This document shows, piece by piece, positions 55,502-62,620 of a stretch of DNA of 64,000 nucleotides. The position numbers and the translations under genes are program-made. The notes under the pieces are model-generated. The model saw nothing but the letters and a program-made list of their open reading frames with translations, ran no database searches and had not been told where the DNA came from. Positions within the stretch are counted from its first letter, which is position 1, and each line of letters begins with the position of its first letter. Location: positions 2,153,963 to 2,217,962 of the forward strand of contig NZ_LN679998.1 in NCBI RefSeq assembly GCF_000953675.1, given 5' to 3'. The stretch comes from Paraclostridium sordellii. Lineage in GTDB: Bacteria > Bacillota > Clostridia > Peptostreptococcales > Peptostreptococcaceae.

Positions 55502-56314
55502 CTATTTAAACTTTCCTTTTTGACTTTCTAGTAACATCTTTTCTAGTTCATCACCATCATACTTACTAAAAGATTGATTTATATTATGATATCTAGTTTT
55601 TAAACCATGTATATTTTTATTATTTTTGCTAATACTGTTTTTAGACGGACATGTCTTATCATATTTAAGTTTGTGGCCTTCTAATTTCTCTAAAGTGGTT
55701 ATGTCATCAGCTAACCACTTTTTTATTATTCCTTTTATATAACGTAATTCTTTTACATTTGCTTCAATGGAAATTTCCATAGCTTTTATGACTAAATCAT
55801 ATTGAATCTTATCACCTATTTTTAAAAAGAAATCTTCTTCTATTTTGGTTAATACATATCTGTTTACTATTTCTCTTTTGTAATAATTTAAAACTTCTTC
55901 TAGTCCTTCCTTAATACAACTACTTTTATTAAATGTATTATTAATATATGTATTATTATCTTTCGTATTTTCCGAATACCCCTCTTCGGTTTTTCGAGTA
56001 CCCCCTTCGGAATCTCGAATACCCCTATTCGATTTATCGAATACCTTTATAATTCTTTTTTCTATTGTTTTTGTATCTTTTTTATAAATATAAGTTATTT
56101 TTATAAACCCTTTTTTCTCCAATGTTTTTATAATTTCTGAACATCTAGATTTAGATAGTTTAAAGAAACTAGAAAAATGTTCATTACTAGCAAAACAACC
56201 TTTATCATTATCTAAACTATCTATTTCAACTAAAAATACTTTTTCCATCAAGGTAAGATTATCGTTTAACCAAATTTCTTTTGGTATCCAAATACCTTTA
56301 AATGCTCTTTCCAA
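55502..56314 (-). CDS. Replisome organiser with winged-helix and DnaD-like domain
   Basis: 270 residues. The N-terminal winged helix (LMEKVFLVEIDSLDNDKGCF, SSFFKLSKSRCSEIIKTLEK) is that of phage replication initiators; residues 135-220 resemble a DnaD domain (LNYYKREIVNRYVLTKIEED). Between them residues 92-112 (IRDSEGGTRKTEEGYSEN) are encoded by DNA repeats that look like an internal origin. Confidence 0.8.
   Translation of the reverse strand: MERAFKGIWIPKEIWLNDNLTLMEKVFLVEIDSLDNDKGCFASNEHFSSFFKLSKSRCSEIIKTLEKKGFIKITYIYKKDTKTIEKRIIKVFDKSNRGIRDSEGGTRKTEEGYSENTKDNNTYINNTFNKSSCIKEGLEEVLNYYKREIVNRYVLTKIEEDFFLKIGDKIQYDLVIKAMEISIEANVKELRYIKGIIKKWLADDITTLEKLEGHKLKYDKTCPSKNSISKNNKNIHGLKTRYHNINQSFSKYDGDELEKMLLESQKGKFK
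55971..56046. repeat. Iteron-like repeats inside the replisome organiser gene (candidate phage origin)
   Basis: Four copies, about 20 bp apart, of TCGAATACCCC-like sequence (TCCGAATACCCC, TTCGAGTACCCCC, CTCGAATACCCC, ATCGAATACC), with CTTCGG or ATTCG between. Confidence 0.7.
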
Positions 56315-56380
56315 TTTCTCACCTTCTTTACTTAAATGCTAGAGGTAAGAGTAGATGCTAACCCCTACCTCTTTTATGAA

Positions 56381-57199
56381 TTAATTAACTTCTATAGCTG
56401 CCTGTCCATCTTCCTCTTCTTTTATCTCAAAGTTAGCTTCTATAGATTCCGTTTCATCAAATACTAAACTCATATCTTCATCTATTTTTGATTTAACTGT
56501 TTCATCTGAACTAACCGCTCTTTGCATTTCTATACTTAATGGAGCATATTTTAAAAGTTGTTTTATAACTGTTTTCTTTGCCATTGTATCAAAATCAGTT
56601 TGCCAAGGTCCATTATTAAATGTTTTACTCTTGCTCTTAGCATGGGCTATTATTTCATCCTTTGTCATAAATATAAAGCTATATCCATCCGTATCTAGGT
56701 GATAAACTGAATAATATCCTATAACTTCCCCTCTATCACCTATTAGTGCTGGTTCATGAATTAAATCTTGGTGTAATCCATACTTAACCTCAAACTTATC
56801 ATTTTCCCTTACTTCATGGGCATATAAGGTTTTTATCTTTCCACTTCTTAAAGCTAGATCTAGTAATCCCTTATATCCGACTTGAAATTGAACTTTATTC
56901 CCATATGGTATTAAATAGGCTTGTCCTAGTGGTGTATTCGGCTCTAATCCTAATTGTGCCGAATCCATCATTGCAGCTATGAAACTCATAGGGTCACAAT
57001 TTAAAAACTTTTGATTACTACTAAATGCTGTCAATGCAACCCTTTGAAATCTTTCACTTGACATGTGTTCTGGTAATGCTTTTTTTATTTGCCCTGCCAT
57101 TTGTGTCATTAATTGTTCCATAGCTTTGTTTGGACTAGGTTTCTTTACTGTAGTTGTTCCTGTTGCTTTATTTGCTAATTTATTTTTTAATTCTGACAT
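56381..57199 (-). CDS. RecT-family single-strand annealing protein
   Basis: 272 residues. MDSAQLGLEPNTPLGQAYLI and VQFQVGYKGLLDLALRSGKI are RecT signatures. It anneals complementary strands in phage recombination. Its start overlaps the stop of the nuclease gene. Confidence 0.93.
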   Translation of the reverse strand: MSELKNKLANKATGTTTVKKPSPNKAMEQLMTQMAGQIKKALPEHMSSERFQRVALTAFSSNQKFLNCDPMSFIAAMMDSAQLGLEPNTPLGQAYLIPYGNKVQFQVGYKGLLDLALRSGKIKTLYAHEVRENDKFEVKYGLHQDLIHEPALIGDRGEVIGYYSVYHLDTDGYSFIFMTKDEIIAHAKSKSKTFNNGPWQTDFDTMAKKTVIKQLLKYAPLSIEMQRAVSSDETVKSKIDEDMSLVFDETESIEANFEIKEEEDGQAAIEVN

Positions 57200-58188
57200 T
57201 ATTTATTTCCCCCTATTCTAAAAGTTCTTGAAGTACTTGTTTTTGTATACTGTACTGCTATATCTGGCATTTCAGCTTTTAACTTTTTACTATCTATAGT
57301 ATTTCTACTTGAAGTTTTCCAAGTTATTTTTCTATCCCCTATTTTGGCAACTTCAAAATCTTCCATATGAATTTGTATTTCCTGTTCTATCAGTTTCTTT
57401 TCAGTTTCTAAGGCTTTTATATCTGTGACTATTTCGTCATATCTTAAAAGTTTTTGAGGCCCATCTTTTAATAAATGAAGTTCTATTTCTTGCCCATTTG
57501 ATTTTTTATACTTCTCTTTTAAATATTCTGAATACGCATCTGATCCATCTGGCAATGGAACTATATCTTTTAATATGTTCTCTTCCCAAAACTCTTTTTC
57601 TATTTGCATAAGATAATCTATTGTTTCTTGATCTCTTTCTATCTTGTACCATATAAAGTCACTATTGCCTATTAAAGCTGCTATATAGCAATGTGTTGCT
57701 CCTGTTATGGCCATATAATGTAAGCACTGTATTTCATAATGTGGTGGTACTCCATCTTGCCACTCTTTAAGTGCAAATGAATTAGTTGTCTTACATTCCA
57801 AGAATGCTTTTTCTCCTACTATAGCTCTATCTATATTTGCTAATGCAAACGGATATTTTCCATTTTTAAGTATTCCATTTACATTTCTTACTTTTAATCC
57901 AGTTTCTTCTGTAAATAATTCAGCAACTAATCCTTCTAATCTATTGCCTAACTCCATTCGTAATGATTTAATCTCTTGTGGATTCTCTTCTTTCTTTTCC
58001 ATATATAGTTGAATTGAACTTTTCCAAGGGTTTAACCCTGCTATTGCAGATGAATCACTTCCACCTATTCCAGCTTGTCTACTTTTTAGCCATTCTTCTT
58101 GTGTCATATTTTTTGTATCTGCTATAACCTTTGCATCTAAATATTTTCTGAACTTTTCATCTTGATATAGTATTGCAACTTCGTTCAT
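57199..58188 (-). CDS. YqaJ-type viral exonuclease
   Basis: 329 residues. RQAGIGGSDSSAIAGLNPWK is the YqaJ opening; nuclease residues lie in LANIDRAIVGEKAFLECKTT and HYEIQCLHYMAITGA. It resects ends for RecT. Confidence 0.93.
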   Translation of the reverse strand: MNEVAILYQDEKFRKYLDAKVIADTKNMTQEEWLKSRQAGIGGSDSSAIAGLNPWKSSIQLYMEKKEENPQEIKSLRMELGNRLEGLVAELFTEETGLKVRNVNGILKNGKYPFALANIDRAIVGEKAFLECKTTNSFALKEWQDGVPPHYEIQCLHYMAITGATHCYIAALIGNSDFIWYKIERDQETIDYLMQIEKEFWEENILKDIVPLPDGSDAYSEYLKEKYKKSNGQEIELHLLKDGPQKLLRYDEIVTDIKALETEKKLIEQEIQIHMEDFEVAKIGDRKITWKTSSRNTIDSKKLKAEMPDIAVQYTKTSTSRTFRIGGNK

Positions 58189-58223
58189 AATATGTTATCC
58201 TCCTATTAGTTTTTGTTTGGATT

Positions 58224-58262
58224 TAAGAACTCATTTTAAGTTTGGTCGCTTATGAGTTCTTA
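58224..58262. repeat. Hairpin between nuclease and coiled-coil genes
   Basis: AAGAACTCAT pairs with ATGAGTTCTT around an 18-nt loop. A T run follows only on the plus strand, so its use as a terminator for the minus-strand genes is doubtful. Confidence 0.4.
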
Positions 58263-58268
58263 CTTTTT

Positions 58269-58532
58269 TTATACAACTTGTTTATTCTCTATATCTCTTT
58301 TTTCAAGCAGTTCACTTGACCACGATACTTTTCTTTTAAGTATCTCTATCTCTGAATTCTTATACTTTAGTAATTCATCTAATGATTTAATTACACTATT
58401 ATTTTCTTTAATTGTATTTTCCAATTTAAATTTCTTATCTTCTAACCTTTTTACATCAACTAAAAGACCTTCTTGATCTCTGTTATATCTTTTTCTCGAT
58501 ACTGGTATTAAGTTCTTTAAAAATTCAAACAT
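58269..58532 (-). CDS. Small coiled-coil protein
   Basis: 87 residues, almost entirely charged coiled coil (LEDKKFKLENTIKENNSVIK). Its ribosome site GGAGG lies in the end of the preceding membrane peptide gene. Function unknown. Confidence 0.6.
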   Translation of the reverse strand: MFEFLKNLIPVSRKRYNRDQEGLLVDVKRLEDKKFKLENTIKENNSVIKSLDELLKYKNSEIEILKRKVSWSSELLEKRDIENKQVV

Positions 58533-58534
58533 AC

Positions 58535-58648
58535 TTATTTCCTCCTAAATATGTATTTTCTTGTTTTATATGTAGCTAGCAGTATTACTATATAAATTAG
58601 GCTATATAATACTGCCATACTCCATATTAATTTAAAAAGTTTTAGCAT
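58535..58648 (-). CDS. Small membrane peptide
   Basis: 37 residues: a hydrophobic helix (WSMAVLYSLIYIVILLATY) and a basic tail (KTRKYIFRRK). ATG 58648 overlaps the previous stop (TAATG), so translation is coupled. It carries the ribosome site of the next gene. Function unknown. Confidence 0.55.
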   Translation of the reverse strand: MLKLFKLIWSMAVLYSLIYIVILLATYKTRKYIFRRK

Positions 58649-58854
58649 TATATCTCAACCAATTCTTCTACATCTACATTTAATACTTTAGCCAATCTAT
58701 AAACTGTGTTTATATGAGCTTTACGTGTTTTACTATTTATAATTCTATTTATTGTGTTATTTCCAAATCCAGCTTCATCAGATATAACATCTGTAGTTTT
58801 ATCTGCTTCTGCAATAGCTTTAATCAAAGCAATTTTATTTACTTTTACATTCAT
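58648..58854 (-). CDS. XRE-family HTH protein
   Basis: 68 residues from ATG 58854, eight bases after GGAGGAG. Single HTH: TTDVISDEAGFGNNTINRII with the HINTVYRLAKVLNVDVEELV helix pair. Early phage regulator. Confidence 0.8.
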   Translation of the reverse strand: MNVKVNKIALIKAIAEADKTTDVISDEAGFGNNTINRIINSKTRKAHINTVYRLAKVLNVDVEELVEI

Positions 58855-58886
58855 TATTACTCCTCCTATTCTTGTCCTATTTTTAT

Positions 58887-59075
58887 TTAAAATCCATCCC
58901 AATGATCTAACCAATCTAAAAATGGTTGTGATGGAATTTTATATAATCTCCCTATTTTTATAACTTTGAACATATTGCCTGTTACCTCAGCTTGTTTTAT
59001 TAGGTTATATGCTGTTTTATCACAAACTCCTAATATTTCTTTGATATCTTTTACTGTAAATACTTTTTTTGTCAT
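58887..59075 (-). CDS. Excisionase-like HTH_17 protein
   Basis: 62 residues. FTVKDIKEILGVCDKTAYNL followed by FKVIKIGRLYKIPSQPFLDW is the winged-helix pattern of excisionase/MerR-like proteins. It may act as the directionality factor of the integrase that lies outside the window, or as an early regulator. Confidence 0.75.
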   Translation of the reverse strand: MTKKVFTVKDIKEILGVCDKTAYNLIKQAEVTGNMFKVIKIGRLYKIPSQPFLDWLDHWDGF

Positions 59076-59130
59076 ATTATCTCCTTCCTAAAAAATGTAT
59101 TTTTTTGTAGATTTTTGACCATTCCCCTGC

Positions 59131-59156
59131 TATAATATCATTGGAATACGTTCCCA
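59131..59156 (+). promoter_or_regulatory. -10 element and palindromic operator of the Cas2-like gene
   Basis: TGC-TATAAT (extended -10, 59131-59136) is followed at once by TTGGAATACGTTCCCAA, an imperfect palindrome where transcription would start. It is not a LexA box. Confidence 0.5.
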
Positions 59157-59181
59157 AATTTATTAGAAAGGGGGTGTTATC

Positions 59182-59460
59182 ATGGCTGCTTATATGATTA
59201 CTTATGATTTAAATAGTGAAGGTCAAAACTATGAAAAAGTCATTAAAGCTATAAAAGATTCTTCTATCTATTGGTGCACCTTTTGGAAATCTTCTTATCT
59301 AATAAAATCCAATTTAACTCCAGGTGAAATCCAAGGTAATATATCACCTTATTTAGATGGCAATGATACTTTATTAGTTATTGAAGCTAATAATAATTAT
59401 CAAGGCTGGCTATCTAAAGAAGATTGGGAATTTATTAGAGAAAAAATTTTCGACCAATAA
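59182..59460 (+). CDS. Stand-alone Cas2-like (SinR-family) protein
   Basis: 92 residues from ATG 59182 after AAAGGGGG. YMITYDLNSEGQNYEKVIKA is the first beta strand and helix of the Cas2/VapD ferredoxin fold, with the Asp that ligates metal in Cas2; NDTLLVIEANNNYQGWLSKE completes the pattern of the SinR-type relatives. No cas1 or CRISPR repeats are present. It faces the early genes and has its own promoter, so it is probably made in the lysogen. It may be a small nuclease with an accessory role. Confidence 0.7.
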   Translation: MAAYMITYDLNSEGQNYEKVIKAIKDSSIYWCTFWKSSYLIKSNLTPGEIQGNISPYLDGNDTLLVIEANNNYQGWLSKEDWEFIREKIFDQ

Positions 59461-59622
59461 TTAATAAGGGCATTTTATACTTTGATCTTTTTTAAACTGC
59501 GTTCCATTGATGCTATCTTCATGGATAAACTCATACTGCTCTTGAACTTGCTCTTCTTGAGCAGTTTTTTCTTTAAACTCTAAATACTCTTCCACACTGT
59601 TAAATTCTATTGTTATTTTCAT
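59461..59622 (-). CDS. Small acidic phage protein
   Basis: 53 residues from ATG 59622 after AGGAGG: ITIEFNSVEEYLEFKEKTAQ then EQVQEQYEFIHED. Its stop codon abuts that of the Cas2-like gene. Function unknown. Confidence 0.65.
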   Translation of the reverse strand: MKITIEFNSVEEYLEFKEKTAQEEQVQEQYEFIHEDSINGTQFKKDQSIKCPY

Positions 59623-59633
59623 ACGATTACCTC

Positions 59634-60377
59634 CTAGCCCTCGCCTCTTAATTTATTTATAAAATATACTTGTCCTTTTCCAGTTACCTTTGGTGTTTTA
59701 CTTATACTTATATGTCCATCTGAATGATTTATTGTAGTTTCCTTTATTTCAAATAAACCTTGTTCCATTGATTTTTGAGTTGGCATATTGTAATCTGCAC
59801 CTTTTCTCTTTATTAGATATCCATTATTTCTTAGCCAATCGAAAAATCTTTTTTGACCTGTATTTACTCCATTTTGTTTTAATATCTTTGCAAGTTCTCC
59901 CACTAATATAGATGTGTGACTAGCACTTACTGCATCTGCAAATATTGCTTTTGGCTTTAGTTCTTCATTTTCTATTTGTAATTTTTCATTTTCTTCTACT
60001 TGTTCAACTAATTGTATAAGTGCTTCTTTATATGTAGTTGGTAAGTTAGTTTTCAATTTATTTTCCATAGATTCAAACTTAGTTACATATATGGCAGTAA
60101 ATAAAATTCCTTTTTCTCCTGTCATTTTGTTTGCTACCATATCACAACCTTTTCTAGTCAATAAAAAGCATTTTTCTTTTCTTCTTTCTCCTTGATATGT
60201 ACTTTCAATAAAGAAATCTTGAGAATTCAAATTTGAATTCTGAGATTTTTTTAGAACTTCTACATACCCTCTTATATCTCTCATTAAATTTGAATGTTCT
60301 TTTTCTATTAATTCTGCAACGTCTCTACTTTCAACTAAAAGTTGATTGTTTTTGTTAATTACTTTTAAGCCACTCAC
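59634..60377 (-). CDS. Phage antirepressor, Rha domain plus KilAC domain
   Basis: 247 residues. N-terminal Rha domain (ESRDVAELIEKEHSNLMRDI, FIESTYQGERRKEKCFLLTR), coiled linker and C-terminal ANT/KilAC domain (GELAKILKQNGVNTGQKRFF, DWLRNNGYLIKRKGADYNMP). Such proteins bind and inactivate phage repressors. It lies in the early operon after the Cro-like gene. Confidence 0.88.
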   Translation of the reverse strand: MSGLKVINKNNQLLVESRDVAELIEKEHSNLMRDIRGYVEVLKKSQNSNLNSQDFFIESTYQGERRKEKCFLLTRKGCDMVANKMTGEKGILFTAIYVTKFESMENKLKTNLPTTYKEALIQLVEQVEENEKLQIENEELKPKAIFADAVSASHTSILVGELAKILKQNGVNTGQKRFFDWLRNNGYLIKRKGADYNMPTQKSMEQGLFEIKETTINHSDGHISISKTPKVTGKGQVYFINKLRGEG

Positions 60378-60388
60378 TTTATTCCTCC

Positions 60389-60601
60389 TTATTTATCGTT
60401 TTTATCTAGTTTAAAAAGATAATCTTTACTTAGCTTTGGGAATAAACCTCTTTGTATTTTACAAGCTTCTTGCCAAGTAAAATCCGTTACTCCATTTATT
60501 TTGTTTCTTAATGTTCTTTCAGTAATTCCTAGATGATTAGCAATTTCTGCAATATGTATATTGTTTCTTGTCATTTCTGCTTTCAAATTCATATGAGCCA
60601 T
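60389..60601 (-). CDS. Cro-like XRE regulator
   Basis: 70 residues; HTH in HIAEIANHLGITERTLRNKI. First gene of the minus-strand early operon, divergent from the CI-like repressor across three operators. GGAGG precedes ATG 60601. Confidence 0.85.
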   Translation of the reverse strand: MAHMNLKAEMTRNNIHIAEIANHLGITERTLRNKINGVTDFTWQEACKIQRGLFPKLSKDYLFKLDKNDK

Positions 60602-60622
60602 TTGTTTATACCTCCTCCCATT

Positions 60623-60745
60623 CCGTTAACGGATTTCTTGATTAAATTATAATACCTTTAACGGAATTAAGTCAACACTTTTTTTAAAAAAACTTCCTTT
60701 AACGGAATTTTATTTCTTGACGTTATAAAAAAATATATCTATACT
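60623..60745. promoter_or_regulatory. Lysogeny switch: two divergent promoters and three operators
   Basis: Operators CCGTTAACGGATTT (60623-60636), CCTTTAACGGAATT (60655-60668) and CCTTTAACGGAATT (60696-60709). Minus-strand early promoter: TTGACT (60675-60670), 18 bp, TATAAT (60651-60646), with the second operator in its spacer. Plus-strand repressor promoter: TTGACG (60717-60722), 17 bp, TATACT (60740-60745). The first operator lies just after the early start site. Confidence 0.88.
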
Positions 60746-60769
60746 ACTACTTAAAGGCAGGTGATAGAT

Positions 60770-61087
60770 ATGGGTTTAGAAATTATAAATATATTAAAAA
60801 AAGAACAAGGTTTAACCAACGAAGAACTTTCTATTAAATCTGGCGTTCCTTTAGGTACATTAAGTAAAATAACTTCTGGTATTACTAAAGACCCTAAATT
60901 AGAAACTCTAAAATCAATTGCAAAAGTTTTAAATTGCTCTCTTGATGATTTCGATGATAACACAAATTCTTATGTATTAAGCAAACAAGATGAAATCAAC
61001 TTAATTGAGAAATATCGCCAGTTAGATACTCATGGTAAAAAACTAATAAATACAATTATCGCTTTTGAATTATCTGATAAATCATAA
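60770..61087 (+). CDS. CI-like phage repressor without peptidase domain
   Basis: 105 residues from ATG 60770 (AGGCAGGTG before it; a GTG at 60761 lies within that site). HTH: GLTNEELSIKSGVPLGTLSK. The C-terminal 45 residues (EINLIEKYRQLDTHGKKLIN) form a short helical dimerisation segment. There is no S24 peptidase domain, so RecA cannot induce self-cleavage; induction must come through an antirepressor. Confidence 0.85.
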   Translation: MGLEIINILKKEQGLTNEELSIKSGVPLGTLSKITSGITKDPKLETLKSIAKVLNCSLDDFDDNTNSYVLSKQDEINLIEKYRQLDTHGKKLINTIIAFELSDKS

Positions 61088-61112
61088 CAACATATTTATT
61101 CTCAATTTACTT

Positions 61113-61142
61113 TAAAAAGTCCTCATAAGGGCTTTTATTTTT
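61113..61142. terminator. Terminator of the CI-like gene
   Basis: AAAAGTCCTCATAAGGGCTTTT with one mismatch and T run; can act in both directions. Confidence 0.65.
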
Positions 61143-61149
61143 ACGAAAT

Positions 61150-61179
61150 CTTATAAACATACGTTCGATTAATAGGCAA
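61150..61179 (-). promoter_or_regulatory. Second LexA-type box within a possible minus-strand promoter
   Basis: CGAACGTATGTTTA (61167-61154) matches the Gram-positive LexA box except at its end. It lies in the spacer of a possible promoter, TTGCCT-N18-TATAAG, that points at the 3' end of the repressor gene. Confidence 0.45.
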
Positions 61180-61192
61180 AAATATATACTTT

Positions 61193-61480
61193 CTAACTCC
61201 TCCCTTGTTTTCCTCTATCACCTGTACTTTTATTTGATATAAATTCACAACCTTTTTTACTTATTAAAAACTCTCTATAAGTTTTATTGTTTCCTTCTGT
61301 TTTATAAGTACTTTCCACCCAATAATTCTGAGAACGGATTTTTCCGTTTTCAAAAACCTTATTTATACTATCTATTTTTTCTAATAAATCTCCATGTCTT
61401 GAATATTCCATCATGTCTGCTACTTCTCTTGATGATATTCTTACAACTTCTTCGTTATTTGTTTTTATAATTTCCTGCAT
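61193..61480 (-). CDS. Short Rha-domain protein, likely SOS-induced antirepressor
   Basis: 95 residues: SREVADMMEYSRHGDLLEKI, WVESTYKTEGNNKTYREFLI and SKKGCEFISNKSTGDRG follow the Rha domain to its end, then the chain stops at KQGRS. The other Rha protein in this prophage continues with a KilAC domain, so this copy is either a natural single-domain protein or a truncation. It lies behind a LexA-controlled promoter. Confidence 0.7.
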   Translation of the reverse strand: MQEIIKTNNEEVVRISSREVADMMEYSRHGDLLEKIDSINKVFENGKIRSQNYWVESTYKTEGNNKTYREFLISKKGCEFISNKSTGDRGKQGRS

Positions 61481-61492
61481 ATTACTACCTCC

Positions 61493-61609
61493 TTAATTAG
61501 CTTTTAAATTTAGCTTTTCTATTTTATTTGAAAAATCATTTGTGTTTCTTAAATCATTCAAAGCTTGAATCTCTATCCTATAATTTTTGTTATTACTTAA
61601 AATCCCCAT
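61493..61609 (-). CDS. Small ORF ahead of the short Rha gene
   Basis: 38 residues (MGILSNNKNYRIEIQALNDL at its start) from ATG 61609, with GAGGCGATG upstream. It is the first ORF of the SOS-type transcript; it may be a leader peptide. Function unknown. Confidence 0.45.
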   Translation of the reverse strand: MGILSNNKNYRIEIQALNDLRNTNDFSNKIEKLNLKAN

Positions 61610-61637
61610 ATATTACATCGCCTCAAAAACATTCAGC

Positions 61638-61696
61638 AGAACATATGTTCTGATAAATCTAAAAAAATGTTACCATTGTTTATGTGTAAAAGTCAA
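61638..61696 (-). promoter_or_regulatory. SOS promoter with LexA box and array-type core
   Basis: TTGACT (61696-61691), 18 bp, TAACAT (61672-61667), then a perfect LexA box AGAACATATGTTCT (61638-61651) just after the start site. The spacer also carries ACATAAAC at positions 6-13, the same core as in the small-RNA promoters. Confidence 0.8.
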
Positions 61697-61732
61697 ATAT
61701 ATAACTACTATTTAAATATTAATAATTTACAT

Positions 61733-61768
61733 AAAAAAAAGATGTAGTTTATACTACATCTTTTTTAT
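61733..61768 (-). terminator. Terminator downstream of the Kiwa-like genes
   Basis: AAAAAAGATGTAGT pairs with ACTACATCTTTTTT, loop TTAT. Confidence 0.9.
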
Positions 61769-61769
61769 T

Positions 61770-61922
61770 AATACGATAAGTTTTCATCAAATAATTCTAA
61801 GTTATAACTACTATCTGTTTTAAGTTCACTATTATGGTATCCTATCAATTTTTTATTATGTATATTCAGTTTTATACTATATACGATATGGTTATTACTG
61901 GTATAAATTATGTATTTATATC
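61770..61922 (-). other. Open frame without start, possible gene remnant
   Basis: About 50 codons from just after a TGA near 61925 to TAA at 61770, with protein-like content (YTSNNHIVYSIKLNIHNKKL, then HNSELKTDSSYNLELFDENL). No ATG, GTG or good ribosome site heads it; TTG before IGYHN is possible. It may be a decayed gene. Confidence 0.3.
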
Positions 61923-61968
61923 AGTATAAGTGAAAATATATAAATAAAATATCATAATAATTACTACG

Positions 61969-62577
61969 TTATTTATATAAATATATATTTCCTTTGAACC
62001 CTTCAGATAAGAGAGTTACTTGAATATTTGAATTTAAATAACTATTAAATTCATATTCATTTAACTTAGATAGTATGAAACATTCTTTTGAATTTTCAGT
62101 TTTAACTTTGTATATATTGTATTTAAATAGTAAGCATAAAGTTGGATTAATATGAAACTGATTATTTTTTATATACAAATGACCTATTATATATAATATG
62201 AACCAAAATATAAAAACCTCTTTAAAAGAAAAACCCGAAGAAGATAATGTCAATAAATATGTAACAAAATACTCTAATATTGAATTATTATTTGGCTCTA
62301 TATCTATAATTTTTTTATTATCTTCAAAACCTCTAGATTGTATAATTACTATTTTGACTAGAACTAAACAAGTAATACATAAAATTATCAATATCCAAAG
62401 GTAAATATCCTGAAATTTTATATTTTTTAAAATAAATTCACATCTATTTGTTAATATATATTGAATAAAATTATAAGTTGATTTAAAGTCTATATTAGTA
62501 AATATCAATATTATAAACAGAGGAATATAAGAAGAAATAAATAAGAGCCATTTAACAGACTTTTTCAAAATTACCAC
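61969..62577 (-). CDS. KwaA-like membrane protein of a Kiwa-type defence pair
   Basis: 202 residues with about four membrane helices (LLFISSYIPLFIILIF, LWILIILCITCLVLVKIVII, YFVTYLLTLSSS, EVFIFWFILYIIGHLYI). A soluble end carries NPTLCLLFKYNIYKVKTENS, recalling the NPxLxLxxYxxYxV pattern I associate with KwaA. KwaA detects phage changes at the membrane and works with the DUF4868 protein KwaB. It lies 43 bp after the KwaB-like gene; the order is the reverse of the first described Kiwa system. Confidence 0.55.
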   Translation of the reverse strand: MVILKKSVKWLLFISSYIPLFIILIFTNIDFKSTYNFIQYILTNRCEFILKNIKFQDIYLWILIILCITCLVLVKIVIIQSRGFEDNKKIIDIEPNNNSILEYFVTYLLTLSSSGFSFKEVFIFWFILYIIGHLYIKNNQFHINPTLCLLFKYNIYKVKTENSKECFILSKLNEYEFNSYLNSNIQVTLLSEGFKGNIYLYK

Positions 62578-62620
62578 CTCTTAACTATAATATTAACACT
62601 TACAAAAAAATAAGTCATTA

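Noticed and set aside
56341-56375. Terminator between the replisome organiser and recT
   Set aside because: A hairpin is present, but no T run follows on the minus strand, and the early genes must be read through it.
59141-59156. LexA box upstream of the Cas2-like gene
   Set aside because: The sequence reads GAAC-GTAT-TCCC and not GAAC-N4-GTTC.
59182-59460. Part of a CRISPR-Cas adaptation module
   Set aside because: No cas1, no other cas gene and no repeats occur in the window; the gene lies in a phage early region.
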